Part shown: positions 1 to 8,047 of the stretch, piece after piece | Position numbering within the stretch: the stretch's first letter is position 1 | How the letters are laid out: every line of letters starts with the position of its first letter | From: an uncultured Lachnospiraceae bacterium | Lineage (GTDB): Bacteria; Bacillota; Clostridia; Lachnospirales; Lachnospiraceae | Length of the DNA stretch: 11,098 bases | Direction: 5' to 3' | Assembly (NCBI GenBank): GCA_910585395.1 | Contig: CAJUCK010000023.1 | Coordinates: 1,385 to 12,482, forward strand | The notes under the pieces: model-generated | What the model saw: the letters and a program-made list of their open reading frames with translations, nothing else | Databases searched by the model: none | Told to the model about the DNA's origin: nothing | Translations under genes and position numbers: made by a program

Positions 1-803
1 TGCAATGCTTTTTGATATTCTCCAGCTTCCATCTGCATTTCACCAAGAGTTGTCATCGTTTCCGTGTCAGAACCATTTTTCTTTAAATAGCTCTCGTAAA
101 GGGAACTTGCCTTTTTACTATCCTTTTGAGCATCATATACCTGTGCCAGATATAGCAGCGCTTTGGTATCTCCCTTATTGATTGCCTGATCCAATTCTTT
201 TCTGGCATTATCATAATCACCTCGTATCAGATAAATATGCCCTCTCTCTCTGTAATCCTCTGGCTGTTCTCCTTTCAGCTTCAGCCCCTTTTCCATAAGT
301 TCTTCTGCCTCCTGGGTAAATCCTGCCCCTGCCAGATTCTCATAAACAGAAAGATACAGTGCATAATTATTGCCGCAGAAATCCAATGCCTTATCATAAT
401 CTTTTCTGGCATTGTCGCTGTCACCCTCTTTCAGATATACACATCCCCGGATAAAATACGCTCTGCTGTCCTTCTTGTTATAATCCACAAGTGCATTACA
501 CGTGGTAATGGCGCCTTTGGTATCACCATTGTTATACTGTGCAGTGGCTTTATAATAACAGATATCCAGCTCCATAGCCCCCACCTCTGCCTGCGACAGA
601 TCCAATGCTTTTTGAAAGGCCTCTACTGCCGCTGCATAATCACCTTCGTTCATCTTATTAATTCCAACCTGGCGGTAAGCCTTCTGATTCTCCAGCACTT
701 TTTCATCCTGGCACCCTGTTATGCCGAAACTGCAAAGCATCATAACAATCAGCAGCTGTGCTGTTTTTCTACAGCATATTTTTTTTACTCGTTTTAATTC
801 CAT
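1..803 (-). CDS. TPR-repeat lipoprotein, 3' end beyond window
   Basis: The frame is open from an ATG at 803 to the window edge, giving 267 residues without a stop, so the C-terminus is missing. The N-terminus has basic residues, a hydrophobic stretch (about 16-29) and the lipobox ITGC with Cys31, which predicts a lipid-anchored protein on the outer face of the membrane. From about residue 43 onward it is a run of roughly six tetratricopeptide units of 34 residues. Recognisable units are GDYAAAVEAFQKAL (54-67), GDSDNARKDYDKAL (127-140) and GDYDNARKELDQAI (195-208), with the last visible unit ending GEYQKAL. TPR arrays bind other proteins; the partner cannot be read from the sequence. A weak Shine-Dalgarno (AAAGG, 812-816) lies 8 nt before the ATG. 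The gene starts 95 nt after the transporter stop, with no clear terminator or promoter between, so co-transcription is possible. The family call is firm; the role is unknown. Confidence 0.88.
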   Translation of the reverse strand, partial: MELKRVKKICCRKTAQLLIVMMLCSFGITGCQDEKVLENQKAYRQVGINKMNEGDYAAAVEAFQKALDLSQAEVGAMELDICYYKATAQYNNGDTKGAITTCNALVDYNKKDSRAYFIRGCVYLKEGDSDNARKDYDKALDFCGNNYALYLSVYENLAGAGFTQEAEELMEKGLKLKGEQPEDYRERGHIYLIRGDYDNARKELDQAINKGDTKALLYLAQVYDAQKDSKKASSLYESYLKKNGSDTETMTTLGEMQMEAGEYQKAL

Positions 804-898
804 ATATTCTGCCTTTCTCAAAACTCTTACTTTCTGTCTGATTTCATACCATTGATATCTAAGGTGCTGCCGTCTTAATTAGAAAAGATCAGATTTTA

Positions 899-1864
899 TC
901 AACAGACGGTCTCCTTCTTTGCCCTCTTCCCTGGAATCTGAGCCAGAATAATAGCAAAAAACATCAGCACACAACCCATTATTTCCCTGCTGCTAAGTCT
1001 CTGAGACAGCAATATCATTCCCGCCAAAACAGATATCACAGATTCCAGACTCAGGATCAAGGACGCCACAGTAGGATTCATCCCCTTCTGACCTACAATC
1101 TGTAAGGTGTATGCCACCCCGCAGGACATGATCCCTGCATACAATATCGGCTGCCATGCTCTGAAAATAGACACAATATCAGGCTCTTCTGTAAAAATCA
1201 TACCAATGCCTGATATTATCCCGCAGACAAAAAATTGAATACAGGACATTTTTACCCCGTCTGCCCGCGCAGTAAAATAGTCAATTACCAGAATATGCAG
1301 TGAAAATGCCAGCGCTCCCAGCAGAAGCAGCAATTCTCCTTTTCCCACTGGCAGCCATGCAATAAACCGTTCTGCCTCCAGCTGAGAAGCCGCATCTGTA
1401 ATACATAAAAAATACAGGCCAGACAAAGCAGCCAATACCCCCAGCCACACATTTACTCCGCATTTCCGATGAAGAAATAATCCCAAAATTGGAACAATTA
1501 TAATATAAAATGCTGTAATAAAACCTGCTTTTCCCACTGTGGTATAACGTATTCCAAACTGCTGCAGATTACTTCCCAGACAAAGCAGCATTCCGCAGAG
1601 AGTTCCTCCCAAAATAAGCGTTTTCCATTCCTTTTTTCTGCACTCTTGATTTGCTGCCGCCAGATTTATTTCCTGTCCATTCAGCCTGTTGAGAAACCAT
1701 ATGCAGGGAATCAAAACGATTCCGCCAAGCACTGAGCGGACACAGTTAAAGGTAAAAGGCCCAACATAATCCATTCCCACGCTCTGCGCTACAAATGCCA
1801 CTCCCCAAATAGAAGCTGTCAACAGCAGCAGCAGAGAATTTCTAATCTTTAATTTACTCATCAT
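899..1864 (-). CDS. EamA/DMT-family membrane transporter
   Basis: This 321-residue protein is almost entirely hydrophobic, with about ten membrane helices. My estimates are 11-29, 35-58, 82-99, 110-131, 137-155, 175-195, 207-225, 238-256, 265-286 and 293-311, which is the two-times-five EamA layout of the drug/metabolite transporter superfamily at its usual length. Typical family segments are TTVGKAGFITAFYIIIVP (108-125) in the first half and SLESVISVLAGMILLSQRL (272-290) in the second. The C-terminal tail is basic (GKRAKK), fitting a cytoplasmic end. Such proteins export or exchange small metabolites; the substrate cannot be told from sequence. The start is ambiguous: ATG codons lie at 1864 and 1861, with two more out of frame just upstream, and the only SD-like sequence is a weak GAAAG. 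I take the ATG at 1864. It follows glgP after an intergenic inverted repeat. Family is confident; specificity is unknown. Confidence 0.9.
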   Translation of the reverse strand: MMSKLKIRNSLLLLLTASIWGVAFVAQSVGMDYVGPFTFNCVRSVLGGIVLIPCIWFLNRLNGQEINLAAANQECRKKEWKTLILGGTLCGMLLCLGSNLQQFGIRYTTVGKAGFITAFYIIIVPILGLFLHRKCGVNVWLGVLAALSGLYFLCITDAASQLEAERFIAWLPVGKGELLLLLGALAFSLHILVIDYFTARADGVKMSCIQFFVCGIISGIGMIFTEEPDIVSIFRAWQPILYAGIMSCGVAYTLQIVGQKGMNPTVASLILSLESVISVLAGMILLSQRLSSREIMGCVLMFFAIILAQIPGKRAKKETVC

Positions 1865-1898
1865 CCATCATCTTTCGTCTATCCAAATCTTGTCAAAC

Positions 1899-1962
1899 GG
1901 GGCTGCTGCAAAAATGTCTCAGGCACAATTCCCACCCTTCGATAATATTTTGCAGCAGCCCC
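1899..1962. repeat. Perfect 15-bp inverted repeat between glgP and the transporter gene
   Basis: GGGGCTGCTGCAAAA at 1899-1913 is exactly complementary to TTTTGCAGCAGCCCC at 1948-1962, around a 34-nt loop. It begins 18 nt after the glgP stop, so on the minus strand it could act as a factor-independent terminator for ileS-glgP. However, the downstream bases are GTTTGAC rather than a proper T-run, and the loop is long for a classic terminator. On the plus strand it is followed only by TTTCATTA. Alternatives are an mRNA 3'-end stabilising hairpin or a small dispersed palindromic element. The structure is certain; the function is inferred. Confidence 0.7.
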
Positions 1963-1980
1963 TTTCATTATCGCTTAAAC

Positions 1981-4449
1981 TTAAATTTCTGGCATTTCTA
2001 CTTTTACTTTATCCAAATGCCAAATATCATTGACATATTCCTGAATGGTCCGGTCAGAAGTGAATTTACCAGCATGCGCTGTATTCAGCATTGCCATTCT
2101 TGCCCATCTTTTCTCATCCCTGTAAGCTTTCTCCACTCTCTCTTGCGCTTCTGCATAAGAACGGAAATCTTTCAGTATAAAATAAGTATCTGCATACTGT
2201 GTATTCAGGGTATTCAACAGAGAATTATATAATGGACGGAACAATTCAGAGTCATTTCTGGAATACATTCCATTAATCAGCTGCATCAGCACCTGACGGA
2301 TATCTTGATCACTGTTAAAAATCTGCATTGGGTCATAATCACGTTTCTGCTCGTGATCAATTACCTCCTGAGAACTCATACCAAAAATAAATGCATTTTC
2401 CTCTCCCACTTCTTCCACAATTTCTACATTGGCGCCATCCATGGTTCCCAGAGTCACCGCACCGTTCAGCATAAATTTCATATTTCCAGTGCCAGATGCC
2501 TCCTTGCTTGCTGTTGAAATCTGCTCAGACACATCCGCAGCAGCAAAAATCCACTCAGCTGTAGATACTTTATAGTCTTCAATAAACACTACTTTCAGTT
2601 TGCCGCCTATGGATGGATCATTGTTTACCACCTCTGCCACACTGTTAATCAGCTTAATGGTAAGCTTTGCAATGCGGTATCCTGCAGCAGCCTTGGCACC
2701 AAAGATAAAAGTTCTGGGATAAAACTCCATCTCAGGATGCTCTTTGATCTTATTATACAGATACATTACATGCAGAATGTTCAAAAGCTGACGTTTGTAT
2801 TCATGGAGACGTTTTACCTGCACATCAAAAATAGAACGAGGATCTACATCGATTCCGTTGTGCTCAGAAATGTAACGTGCCAGACGCAGTTTATTCTGAT
2901 ACTTAATGTTCATAAATTCCTGCTGTGCCTTCTCATCATCTGCATAGACTGCAAGTTTCTCCAGATGAGGAAGATTTGTTACCCAGTCATCTCCAATATA
3001 TTTATTAATCCACTCTGACAGCAGGGGATTCCCATGATACAAGAATCTTCTCTGGGTAATTCCATTCGTTTTATTATTAAATTTCTCTGGGAACATCTGA
3101 TAAAATTCTCTCAGTTCCTGGTTTTTCAAAATTTCCGTATGCAGTCTTGCCACACCATTGACAGAACAGCCTGCTGCAATGGCTAGATGCGCCATTTTCA
3201 CCTGTCCATCGTAAATAATAGCCATTTTCTTTACTTTATAGCTGTCCCCTGGGAACTTCTTCTGGATATCCAGAATAAAGCGGCGGTTAATCTCTTCCAC
3301 AATCTGATAAATTCTGGGCAGAAGTCTTGAGAATATCTCAATCGGCCATTTTTCCAAAGCTTCAGACATAATCGTATGGTTGGTGTAGGCGCATGTATGG
3401 GTAGTGATCTCCCATGCCTCATCCCATTCCATTCCTTCTTCATCCAGCAGGATTCTCATCAGTTCTGCCACCGCTACGGTAGGATGCGTGTCATTCAGCT
3501 GAATCGCTACCTTCTCCGGCAGTTTGTGAAGATCTGTATGATGCTTTTTATAACGTGCAATCGCACGCTGCACGCTGGCGGATACGAAGAAATACTGCTG
3601 TTTTAAACGAAGTTCTTTTCCCTGAATATGATTATCATTGGGATATAAAACTTCCACCAGGTTTCTGGCAAGATTCTCCTGTTCAACTGCCTTTCGGTAA
3701 TCGCCTTTGTCAAAAGCATCCAGCTCAAAATATTCTTCTGGTTCTGCATCCCAGGCAATCAGCACATTTACCATATTATTATCATATCCGATCACAGGCA
3801 TGTCATAAGGTACTGCGCGGACAGACTGATAACCCTCATGAATAAAACGAGGTTTTCCATATCCATCCATCTCAGAGCGGACATAACCTCCGAATTTCAC
3901 CTGGAAGGTATGTTCTGGACGGCGCAGCTCAAATGGATACCCGTCCTTTAACCAGTTATCCGGCACTTCCACCTGAAAACCATCCTCAATTTTCTGACGG
4001 AACAATCCATAACGATAGCGGATTCCGCATCCATATGCAGGATATCCAAGAGTAGACAATGATTCCATAAAACATGCTGCAAGTCTTCCAAGACCGCCAT
4101 TCCCCAGAGCGGGATCTGGTTCCTGGTCTTCAATGACATTCAGATCAAATCCAATTTCCTCTAACGCTTCTTTTACCTCTTTGTACGCTGTCATATTAAT
4201 CAGATTGTTGCCCAGCGCTCTTCCCATAAGAAATTCCATTGACATATAATATAAAATCTTTGGATCTTCCTTGTCAAAGGTTTTCTGTGTAGCAAGCCAC
4301 TGATCAATCACTACATTTTTTACTGCGTTGGATACTGCCTGGTATACCTCCTGCTGAGAAGCTTCTTCCAGCGTTTTGCGATACAGATTTTTTACATTGT
4401 TTTTAATCTCCTGGATAAACTTCTCTTTTTCAATTATTTTATTTTTCAT
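1981..4449 (-). CDS. glgP: Glycogen/starch/alpha-glucan phosphorylase
   Basis: The 822-residue GT35 enzyme phosphorolyses alpha-1,4-glucans to glucose-1-phosphate in the cytoplasm, in glycogen or maltodextrin breakdown. Family landmarks are all present: the DPALGNGGLGRLAACFMES segment (112-130), YGCGIRYRYGLF (139-150), QLNDTHPTVAVAELMRIL (317-334), YTNHT (355-359), and the pyridoxal-phosphate site EASGTGNMKF with the Schiff-base lysine at Lys658. It then runs NGAVTLGTMDGANVEI into a full C-terminal domain. Length matches bacterial phosphorylases, and the extended N-terminal phosphorylation tail of animal enzymes is not evident. The start is fixed by a perfect AAGGAGG at 4455-4461, 5 nt before the ATG. 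Only 31 nt separate it from the ileS stop, with no terminator, so it is probably read from the ileS T-box promoter. No other glycogen gene is in view. Preference for glycogen versus maltodextrin cannot be decided from sequence; glgP and malP names are both used for this family. Confidence 0.96.
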   Translation of the reverse strand: MKNKIIEKEKFIQEIKNNVKNLYRKTLEEASQQEVYQAVSNAVKNVVIDQWLATQKTFDKEDPKILYYMSMEFLMGRALGNNLINMTAYKEVKEALEEIGFDLNVIEDQEPDPALGNGGLGRLAACFMESLSTLGYPAYGCGIRYRYGLFRQKIEDGFQVEVPDNWLKDGYPFELRRPEHTFQVKFGGYVRSEMDGYGKPRFIHEGYQSVRAVPYDMPVIGYDNNMVNVLIAWDAEPEEYFELDAFDKGDYRKAVEQENLARNLVEVLYPNDNHIQGKELRLKQQYFFVSASVQRAIARYKKHHTDLHKLPEKVAIQLNDTHPTVAVAELMRILLDEEGMEWDEAWEITTHTCAYTNHTIMSEALEKWPIEIFSRLLPRIYQIVEEINRRFILDIQKKFPGDSYKVKKMAIIYDGQVKMAHLAIAAGCSVNGVARLHTEILKNQELREFYQMFPEKFNNKTNGITQRRFLYHGNPLLSEWINKYIGDDWVTNLPHLEKLAVYADDEKAQQEFMNIKYQNKLRLARYISEHNGIDVDPRSIFDVQVKRLHEYKRQLLNILHVMYLYNKIKEHPEMEFYPRTFIFGAKAAAGYRIAKLTIKLINSVAEVVNNDPSIGGKLKVVFIEDYKVSTAEWIFAAADVSEQISTASKEASGTGNMKFMLNGAVTLGTMDGANVEIVEEVGEENAFIFGMSSQEVIDHEQKRDYDPMQIFNSDQDIRQVLMQLINGMYSRNDSELFRPLYNSLLNTLNTQYADTYFILKDFRSYAEAQERVEKAYRDEKRWARMAMLNTAHAGKFTSDRTIQEYVNDIWHLDKVKVEMPEI

Positions 4450-4454
4450 AGCTG

Positions 4455-4461
4455 CCTCCTT
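4455..4461 (-). promoter_or_regulatory. Strong ribosome binding site of glgP
   Basis: AAGGAGG on the minus strand lies 5 nt before the ATG at 4449. It is a full match to the anti-Shine-Dalgarno sequence and sets the start of glgP. The site sits within the 31-nt gap after ileS, consistent with independent translation initiation on a shared transcript. Confidence 0.85.
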
Positions 4462-4480
4462 CTTCTCTGGTACATACCCC

Positions 4481-7400
4481 TTAGCAAACCTTTTCTACAC
4501 CCAGCAATACATGCTCACCATTGATATTCCATTCCTTCTCATATCCTTTTACAGCAGTACTGTCAATCTCCTGGGCAAGCACTTCTGATTGGATCTGAGC
4601 GCCATATAACTCAAAAATTCTGGAAATTTTATCTCCCGCCTGATAAGAAACAACAATTTTGTCCATCACTTCAAATCCAGCTTCTTTACGCATAGTCTGA
4701 ATCTTGCTGATCAGCTCACGCACAAAGCCCTCTTCTATAAGCTCTGGTGTCAAATTCGTATCAAGTACCACTGTCACTTCATTATCACCTTCTGTCACAT
4801 ATCCTTCCTGCTGCGTCATGGTGATAAGTAAGTCCTCTTCACATAATACAACTTCTGCATTTACGCTGTCAAGGGAAATACTTCCTTTACTCTTAAGCTC
4901 TGCCATAGCTGCATTTCCGTCAAGTTCACTCAGCGCCTTCTGGATCTGGCCCAGGAATTTACCGTATTTAGGTCCTACCGTGCGCAGCTGCGGCTTAAAT
5001 GTATAGTCTGTAAAACTGCTGACATCCTCTGTAAATGTTACCTTTTTCACATTCAATTCTTCCTCTATAATCTCCTGGAAAAATTCTGGCAGTTCATAAG
5101 GCGCCTTGACAAACATATTTCCAATAGGCTGACGATTCTTGATATTAGCGCTGTTGCGGCATGCACGCCCCATCACCACAATCTTCAAAACCGCATCCAT
5201 ATGTTTTTCCAGCTCTTTGTCCACCAAGGAAAGATCTGCAGCAGGAAAATCACACAGATGTACGCTCTCAGGCGCATTTTTATCAATGCTGCACACCAGG
5301 TTCCGGTAAATATCTTCTGTCATAAACGGTATCATAGGAGCCGCTGCCTTACTCACGGTTACCAGCGCTGTATACAACGTCATATAGGCATTTATCTTAT
5401 CCTGTTCCATTCCCTTTGCCCAGAAACGCTCCCGGCTCCTTCTCACGTACCAGTTGCTCATGTCGTCTGTAAATTCCTGCAGCGCCCTTGCTGCCTCTGG
5501 AATCCGGTAAGTTCCCAGGTCATTGTCTACCTCTGTTACCAGAGTATTCAGCTTGGACAACAGCCATTTATCCATTACAGACAGCTTATCGTATTCCAGT
5601 TTATATTTTGTGGCATCAAATTGATCAATATTGGCATACAAGATAAAAAACGCATAGGTGTTCCACAGTGTCCCCATAAATTTCCGCTGTCCTTCCTGCA
5701 CGGCTTTACCATGGAAACGATTGGGCAGCCAGGGAGCTGAGTTCACATAAAAATACCAGCGGATTGCATCTGCACCATAAGTCTTTAAAGCGTCAAAAGG
5801 ATCCACTGCATTTCCCTTGGATTTGCTCATTTTCTGCCCGTTTTCATCCTGCACATGTCCCAATACAATTACATTTTCATAAGGAGCCTTATTGAACAGC
5901 AGCGTGGATTCTGCAAGCAGAGAATAGAACCATCCGCGGGTCTGATCCACCGCCTCTGAGATAAACTGTGCAGGGAACTGCTGCTCAAATATTTCTTTAT
6001 TTTCAAAAGGATAGTGATGCTGTGCAAAGGGCATCGCCCCAGAATCAAACCAGCAGTCGATAACTTCTGGAACTCTGCGCATTTCTTTTCCGCACTTCGG
6101 ACATCTGATCGTCACTGCGTCAATATAAGGACGATGCAGTTCAATCTCTTCTGGACAATTATCAGACAATTCTTTTAACTCGGCAATGCTTCCGATAGAG
6201 TGCATATGTCCGCATTCACATTCCCAGATATTCAGCGGTGTTCCCCAATAACGGTTTCTGGAAATTCCCCAGTCCTGAACATTTTCCAGCCAGTCACCGA
6301 AACGTCCCTTGCCGATGCTTTCTGGAATCCAATTGATGGTATTATTATTGCGGATCAAATCCTCCTTCACTTCCGTCATTTTGATAAACCAGGATTCTCT
6401 CGCATAATAAATCAAGGGCGTATCACAGCGCCAGCAATGAGGATATTCATGTTCAAACTTAGGTGCGTCAAACAAAAGTTTCTGATCTTCCAGATCCTGC
6501 AAAATCTTTGGATCTGCCTTCTTGCAGAAAATACCTACATAAGGCGTTCCCTCTGTCAATTCGCCTTTTCCATTTACAAACTGTACAAATGGAAGATCAT
6601 ATTTCCGTCCTACCTTTGAGTCATCCTCACCGAACGCCGGAGCAATGTGTACAATACCAGTACCATCTGTCATAGTAACATAATCATCACAAGTAAGAAA
6701 ATGCGCTTTTTTGTGCTGTTTTGCTGCCGCTTCTCCTGCACAGGCAAACAACGGCTCATATTCTCTATATTCTAAATCAATTCCTTTATAAGTCTCTAAT
6801 ACTTCATATGCCTTCTCTCCGGCAGCAAGCTGTTCCTTATCCAGCAGTGCAGATAATACTTTATCCAGTAATGCTTCCGCCATATAATAAGTATACCCGT
6901 CTTTTGCCTTAATCTTACAGTAAGTTTCCTGAGGGTTCACGCAGAGCGCCAGATTAGAAGGCAGCGTCCAGGGAGTTGTCGTCCATGCAAGGAAATAAGC
7001 GTCTTCTCCCACTGCTTTGAAGCGCACAATGGCAGAACGCTCTTTTACCGTCTTATATCCCTGCGCCACCTCCTGGGCAGACAGCGGAGTGCCGCAGCGT
7101 GGGCAATAGGGCACAATTTTAAATCCTTTATACAATAATTTCCGATTCCAGATCTCCTTTAACGCCCACCATTCTGATTCGATAAAATCATTGTGGTAGG
7201 TGACATAGGGATTGTCCATATCCGCCCAGAATCCAACGGTGCCAGAGAAATCTTCCCACATGCCCTTATATTTCCAGACACTTTCTTTACATTTATCAAT
7301 AAAAGGCTCCAGACCATATTCTTCGATCTGTTCTTTCCCGTCTAAACCCAAAAGCTTTTCCACTTCCAGCTCCACTGGAAGTCCGTGCGTATCCCATCCT

Positions 7401-7648
7401 GCTTTTCTGGGCACCATCTTTCCTTTCATGGTCTGATAACGTGGAATCATGTCCTTAATGACACGTGTCAGAACATGCCCAATATGCGGCTTTCCATTTG
7501 CCGTAGGCGGTCCGTCGTAGAAGGTATACGTCTCACCCTCCCTGCGGTTTTCCATACTTTTACGAAAAATATCATTGTCTTTCCAGAACTTCTCTGTCTG
7601 CTTCTCTCGTTCTACAAAGTTCAAATTTGTCTCGACTTTGTTATACAT
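4481..7648 (-). CDS. ileS: Isoleucine--tRNA ligase, type 2 (eukaryote-like)
   Basis: This 1055-residue class I synthetase charges tRNA-Ile with isoleucine in the cytoplasm. The ATP-binding HIGH motif is at 55-58 (PPTANGKPHIGHVL) and KMSKS is at 606-610. The editing (CP1) domain shows WTTTPWTLPSN (222-232) and DGTGIVHIAPAFGEDD (328-343), and WYVRRSRERFW marks the start of the anticodon-binding region. CPRC (182-185), CWRC (405-408), CEC (477-479) and CPKC (516-519) pairs lie in the inserted domains and may bind zinc. The NGKPHIGH and KMSKSKGNAVDPF forms, and the length, match the type 2 class (IleS2) found in eukaryotes and some bacteria rather than the E. coli-like type 1. IleS2 enzymes are known to tolerate mupirocin. 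The signature is the normal HxGH order, not the swapped GxHH of hyper-resistant variants. The start is supported by AAAGGAG (7656-7662), 7 nt before ATG. The gene is led by an isoleucine T-box and followed 31 nt later by glgP. Confidence 0.98.
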   Translation of the reverse strand: MYNKVETNLNFVEREKQTEKFWKDNDIFRKSMENRREGETYTFYDGPPTANGKPHIGHVLTRVIKDMIPRYQTMKGKMVPRKAGWDTHGLPVELEVEKLLGLDGKEQIEEYGLEPFIDKCKESVWKYKGMWEDFSGTVGFWADMDNPYVTYHNDFIESEWWALKEIWNRKLLYKGFKIVPYCPRCGTPLSAQEVAQGYKTVKERSAIVRFKAVGEDAYFLAWTTTPWTLPSNLALCVNPQETYCKIKAKDGYTYYMAEALLDKVLSALLDKEQLAAGEKAYEVLETYKGIDLEYREYEPLFACAGEAAAKQHKKAHFLTCDDYVTMTDGTGIVHIAPAFGEDDSKVGRKYDLPFVQFVNGKGELTEGTPYVGIFCKKADPKILQDLEDQKLLFDAPKFEHEYPHCWRCDTPLIYYARESWFIKMTEVKEDLIRNNNTINWIPESIGKGRFGDWLENVQDWGISRNRYWGTPLNIWECECGHMHSIGSIAELKELSDNCPEEIELHRPYIDAVTIRCPKCGKEMRRVPEVIDCWFDSGAMPFAQHHYPFENKEIFEQQFPAQFISEAVDQTRGWFYSLLAESTLLFNKAPYENVIVLGHVQDENGQKMSKSKGNAVDPFDALKTYGADAIRWYFYVNSAPWLPNRFHGKAVQEGQRKFMGTLWNTYAFFILYANIDQFDATKYKLEYDKLSVMDKWLLSKLNTLVTEVDNDLGTYRIPEAARALQEFTDDMSNWYVRRSRERFWAKGMEQDKINAYMTLYTALVTVSKAAAPMIPFMTEDIYRNLVCSIDKNAPESVHLCDFPAADLSLVDKELEKHMDAVLKIVVMGRACRNSANIKNRQPIGNMFVKAPYELPEFFQEIIEEELNVKKVTFTEDVSSFTDYTFKPQLRTVGPKYGKFLGQIQKALSELDGNAAMAELKSKGSISLDSVNAEVVLCEEDLLITMTQQEGYVTEGDNEVTVVLDTNLTPELIEEGFVRELISKIQTMRKEAGFEVMDKIVVSYQAGDKISRIFELYGAQIQSEVLAQEIDSTAVKGYEKEWNINGEHVLLGVEKVC

Positions 7649-7710
7649 TGTAATTCTCCTTTCTTAAAGCAAAATGAGCAAGCCACCCTTTGATTCTCTC
7701 ATCCTAAGTG

Positions 7711-7747
7711 AAAAAAAGAAGACCCCGTCCTGTAAAAGGACGAAGCC
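7711..7747 (-). terminator. T-box attenuator terminator upstream of ileS
   Basis: On the minus strand, GGCTTCGTCCT (7747-7737) pairs over 11 positions, some of them G-U, with AGGACGGGGTC (7731-7721) around a 5-nt loop. TTCTTTTTTT (7720-7711) follows. This is a classic intrinsic terminator. The CCT at 7739-7737 in its left arm can instead pair with the AGG of the T-box sequence at 7770-7768, giving the competing antiterminator. Confidence 0.9.
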
Positions 7748-8011
7748 CGCAAATGCATCGTTTACCACCTGTTACTCTGTACTTTGACACTCTATATTCT
7801 TGCATAAAAACGCTGTCAGCATACATGATTCCAATAACGGTGGAATAAACCGTCCCTGCCTACTTATTCTGTATCATCAATACAAATTGTTCAGCGGGCA
7901 ACTTGGAAGTGATATTCAGACAGTTTCTACTTGTACCGGCTTCCACCTTCCCGGCTCGCTGTGACGTTGGATTTACTGTCTTACTGTCTTCGTCATTGTC
8001 TTTTCATATTC
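7711..8011 (-). ncRNA. T-box riboswitch, isoleucine specific (specifier AUC)
   Basis: This roughly 300-nt leader senses uncharged tRNA-Ile and lets transcription continue into ileS. In 5' to 3' order on the minus strand it shows: a Stem I loop-E half AGUA (7985-7982) followed by GACAGU (7980-7975), which pairs with ACUGUC (7924-7919); the distal element CAGCGAGCCGGGAAGG; and GAAU-AUC-A, with the Ile codon AUC at 7913-7911 in the expected specifier position. A stem II-type pseudoknot follows: ACGG (7853-7850) pairs with CCGU (7840-7837), and loop AUUCCA (7846-7841) pairs with UGGAAU (7833-7828). The T-box core is AGGUGGUA (7770-7763), with UGGU (7767-7764) able to pair with the ACCA end of tRNA-Ile. 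The terminator comes last. The core departs from the usual UGGNACCGCG, continuing as AAACGAUGC instead. The 5' end is estimated from the promoter. Confidence 0.92.
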
Positions 8012-8017
8012 TGATAT

Positions 8018-8047
8018 ATTATAAAGCCTGCCATCTCATTTTGTCAA
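8018..8047 (-). promoter_or_regulatory. Sigma-A promoter of the ileS leader
   Basis: TTGACA (8047-8042) and TATAAT (8023-8018) on the minus strand are exact consensus hexamers separated by 18 bp. Transcription would start near 8011, just before the T-box. The -35 hexamer lies inside the loop of the preceding gene's terminator hairpin, and the -10 overlaps the hairpin's last base pair. Confidence 0.88.

Noticed and set aside
237..797. 186-residue plus-strand open frame
   Set aside because: It lies antisense to the TPR lipoprotein gene, whose frame has a lipobox and clear TPR units. The plus-strand product has no recognisable domain.
804..898. Possible promoter or terminator between the transporter and TPR genes
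   Set aside because: Only a weak AAAATCTGATCTTTT palindrome and no convincing -35/-10 pair were found.
1868..1896. TTGACA (1896-1891) as a -35 box for the transporter gene
   Set aside because: At 17-bp spacing the -10 would be AGATGA, a poor match that runs into the start codons, leaving no room for a leader or RBS.
5201..5740. 179-residue plus-strand open frame opposite ileS
   Set aside because: It is a shadow of the conserved synthetase frame, with no RBS context or recognisable product. The same holds for the other plus-strand frames opposite ileS, glgP and the surface gene.
7681..7692. Second T-box-like AGGGTGGC between the attenuator and ileS
   Set aside because: It lies after the terminator, is not followed by ACC, and has no specifier stem or terminator of its own. 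Chance similarity is more likely.
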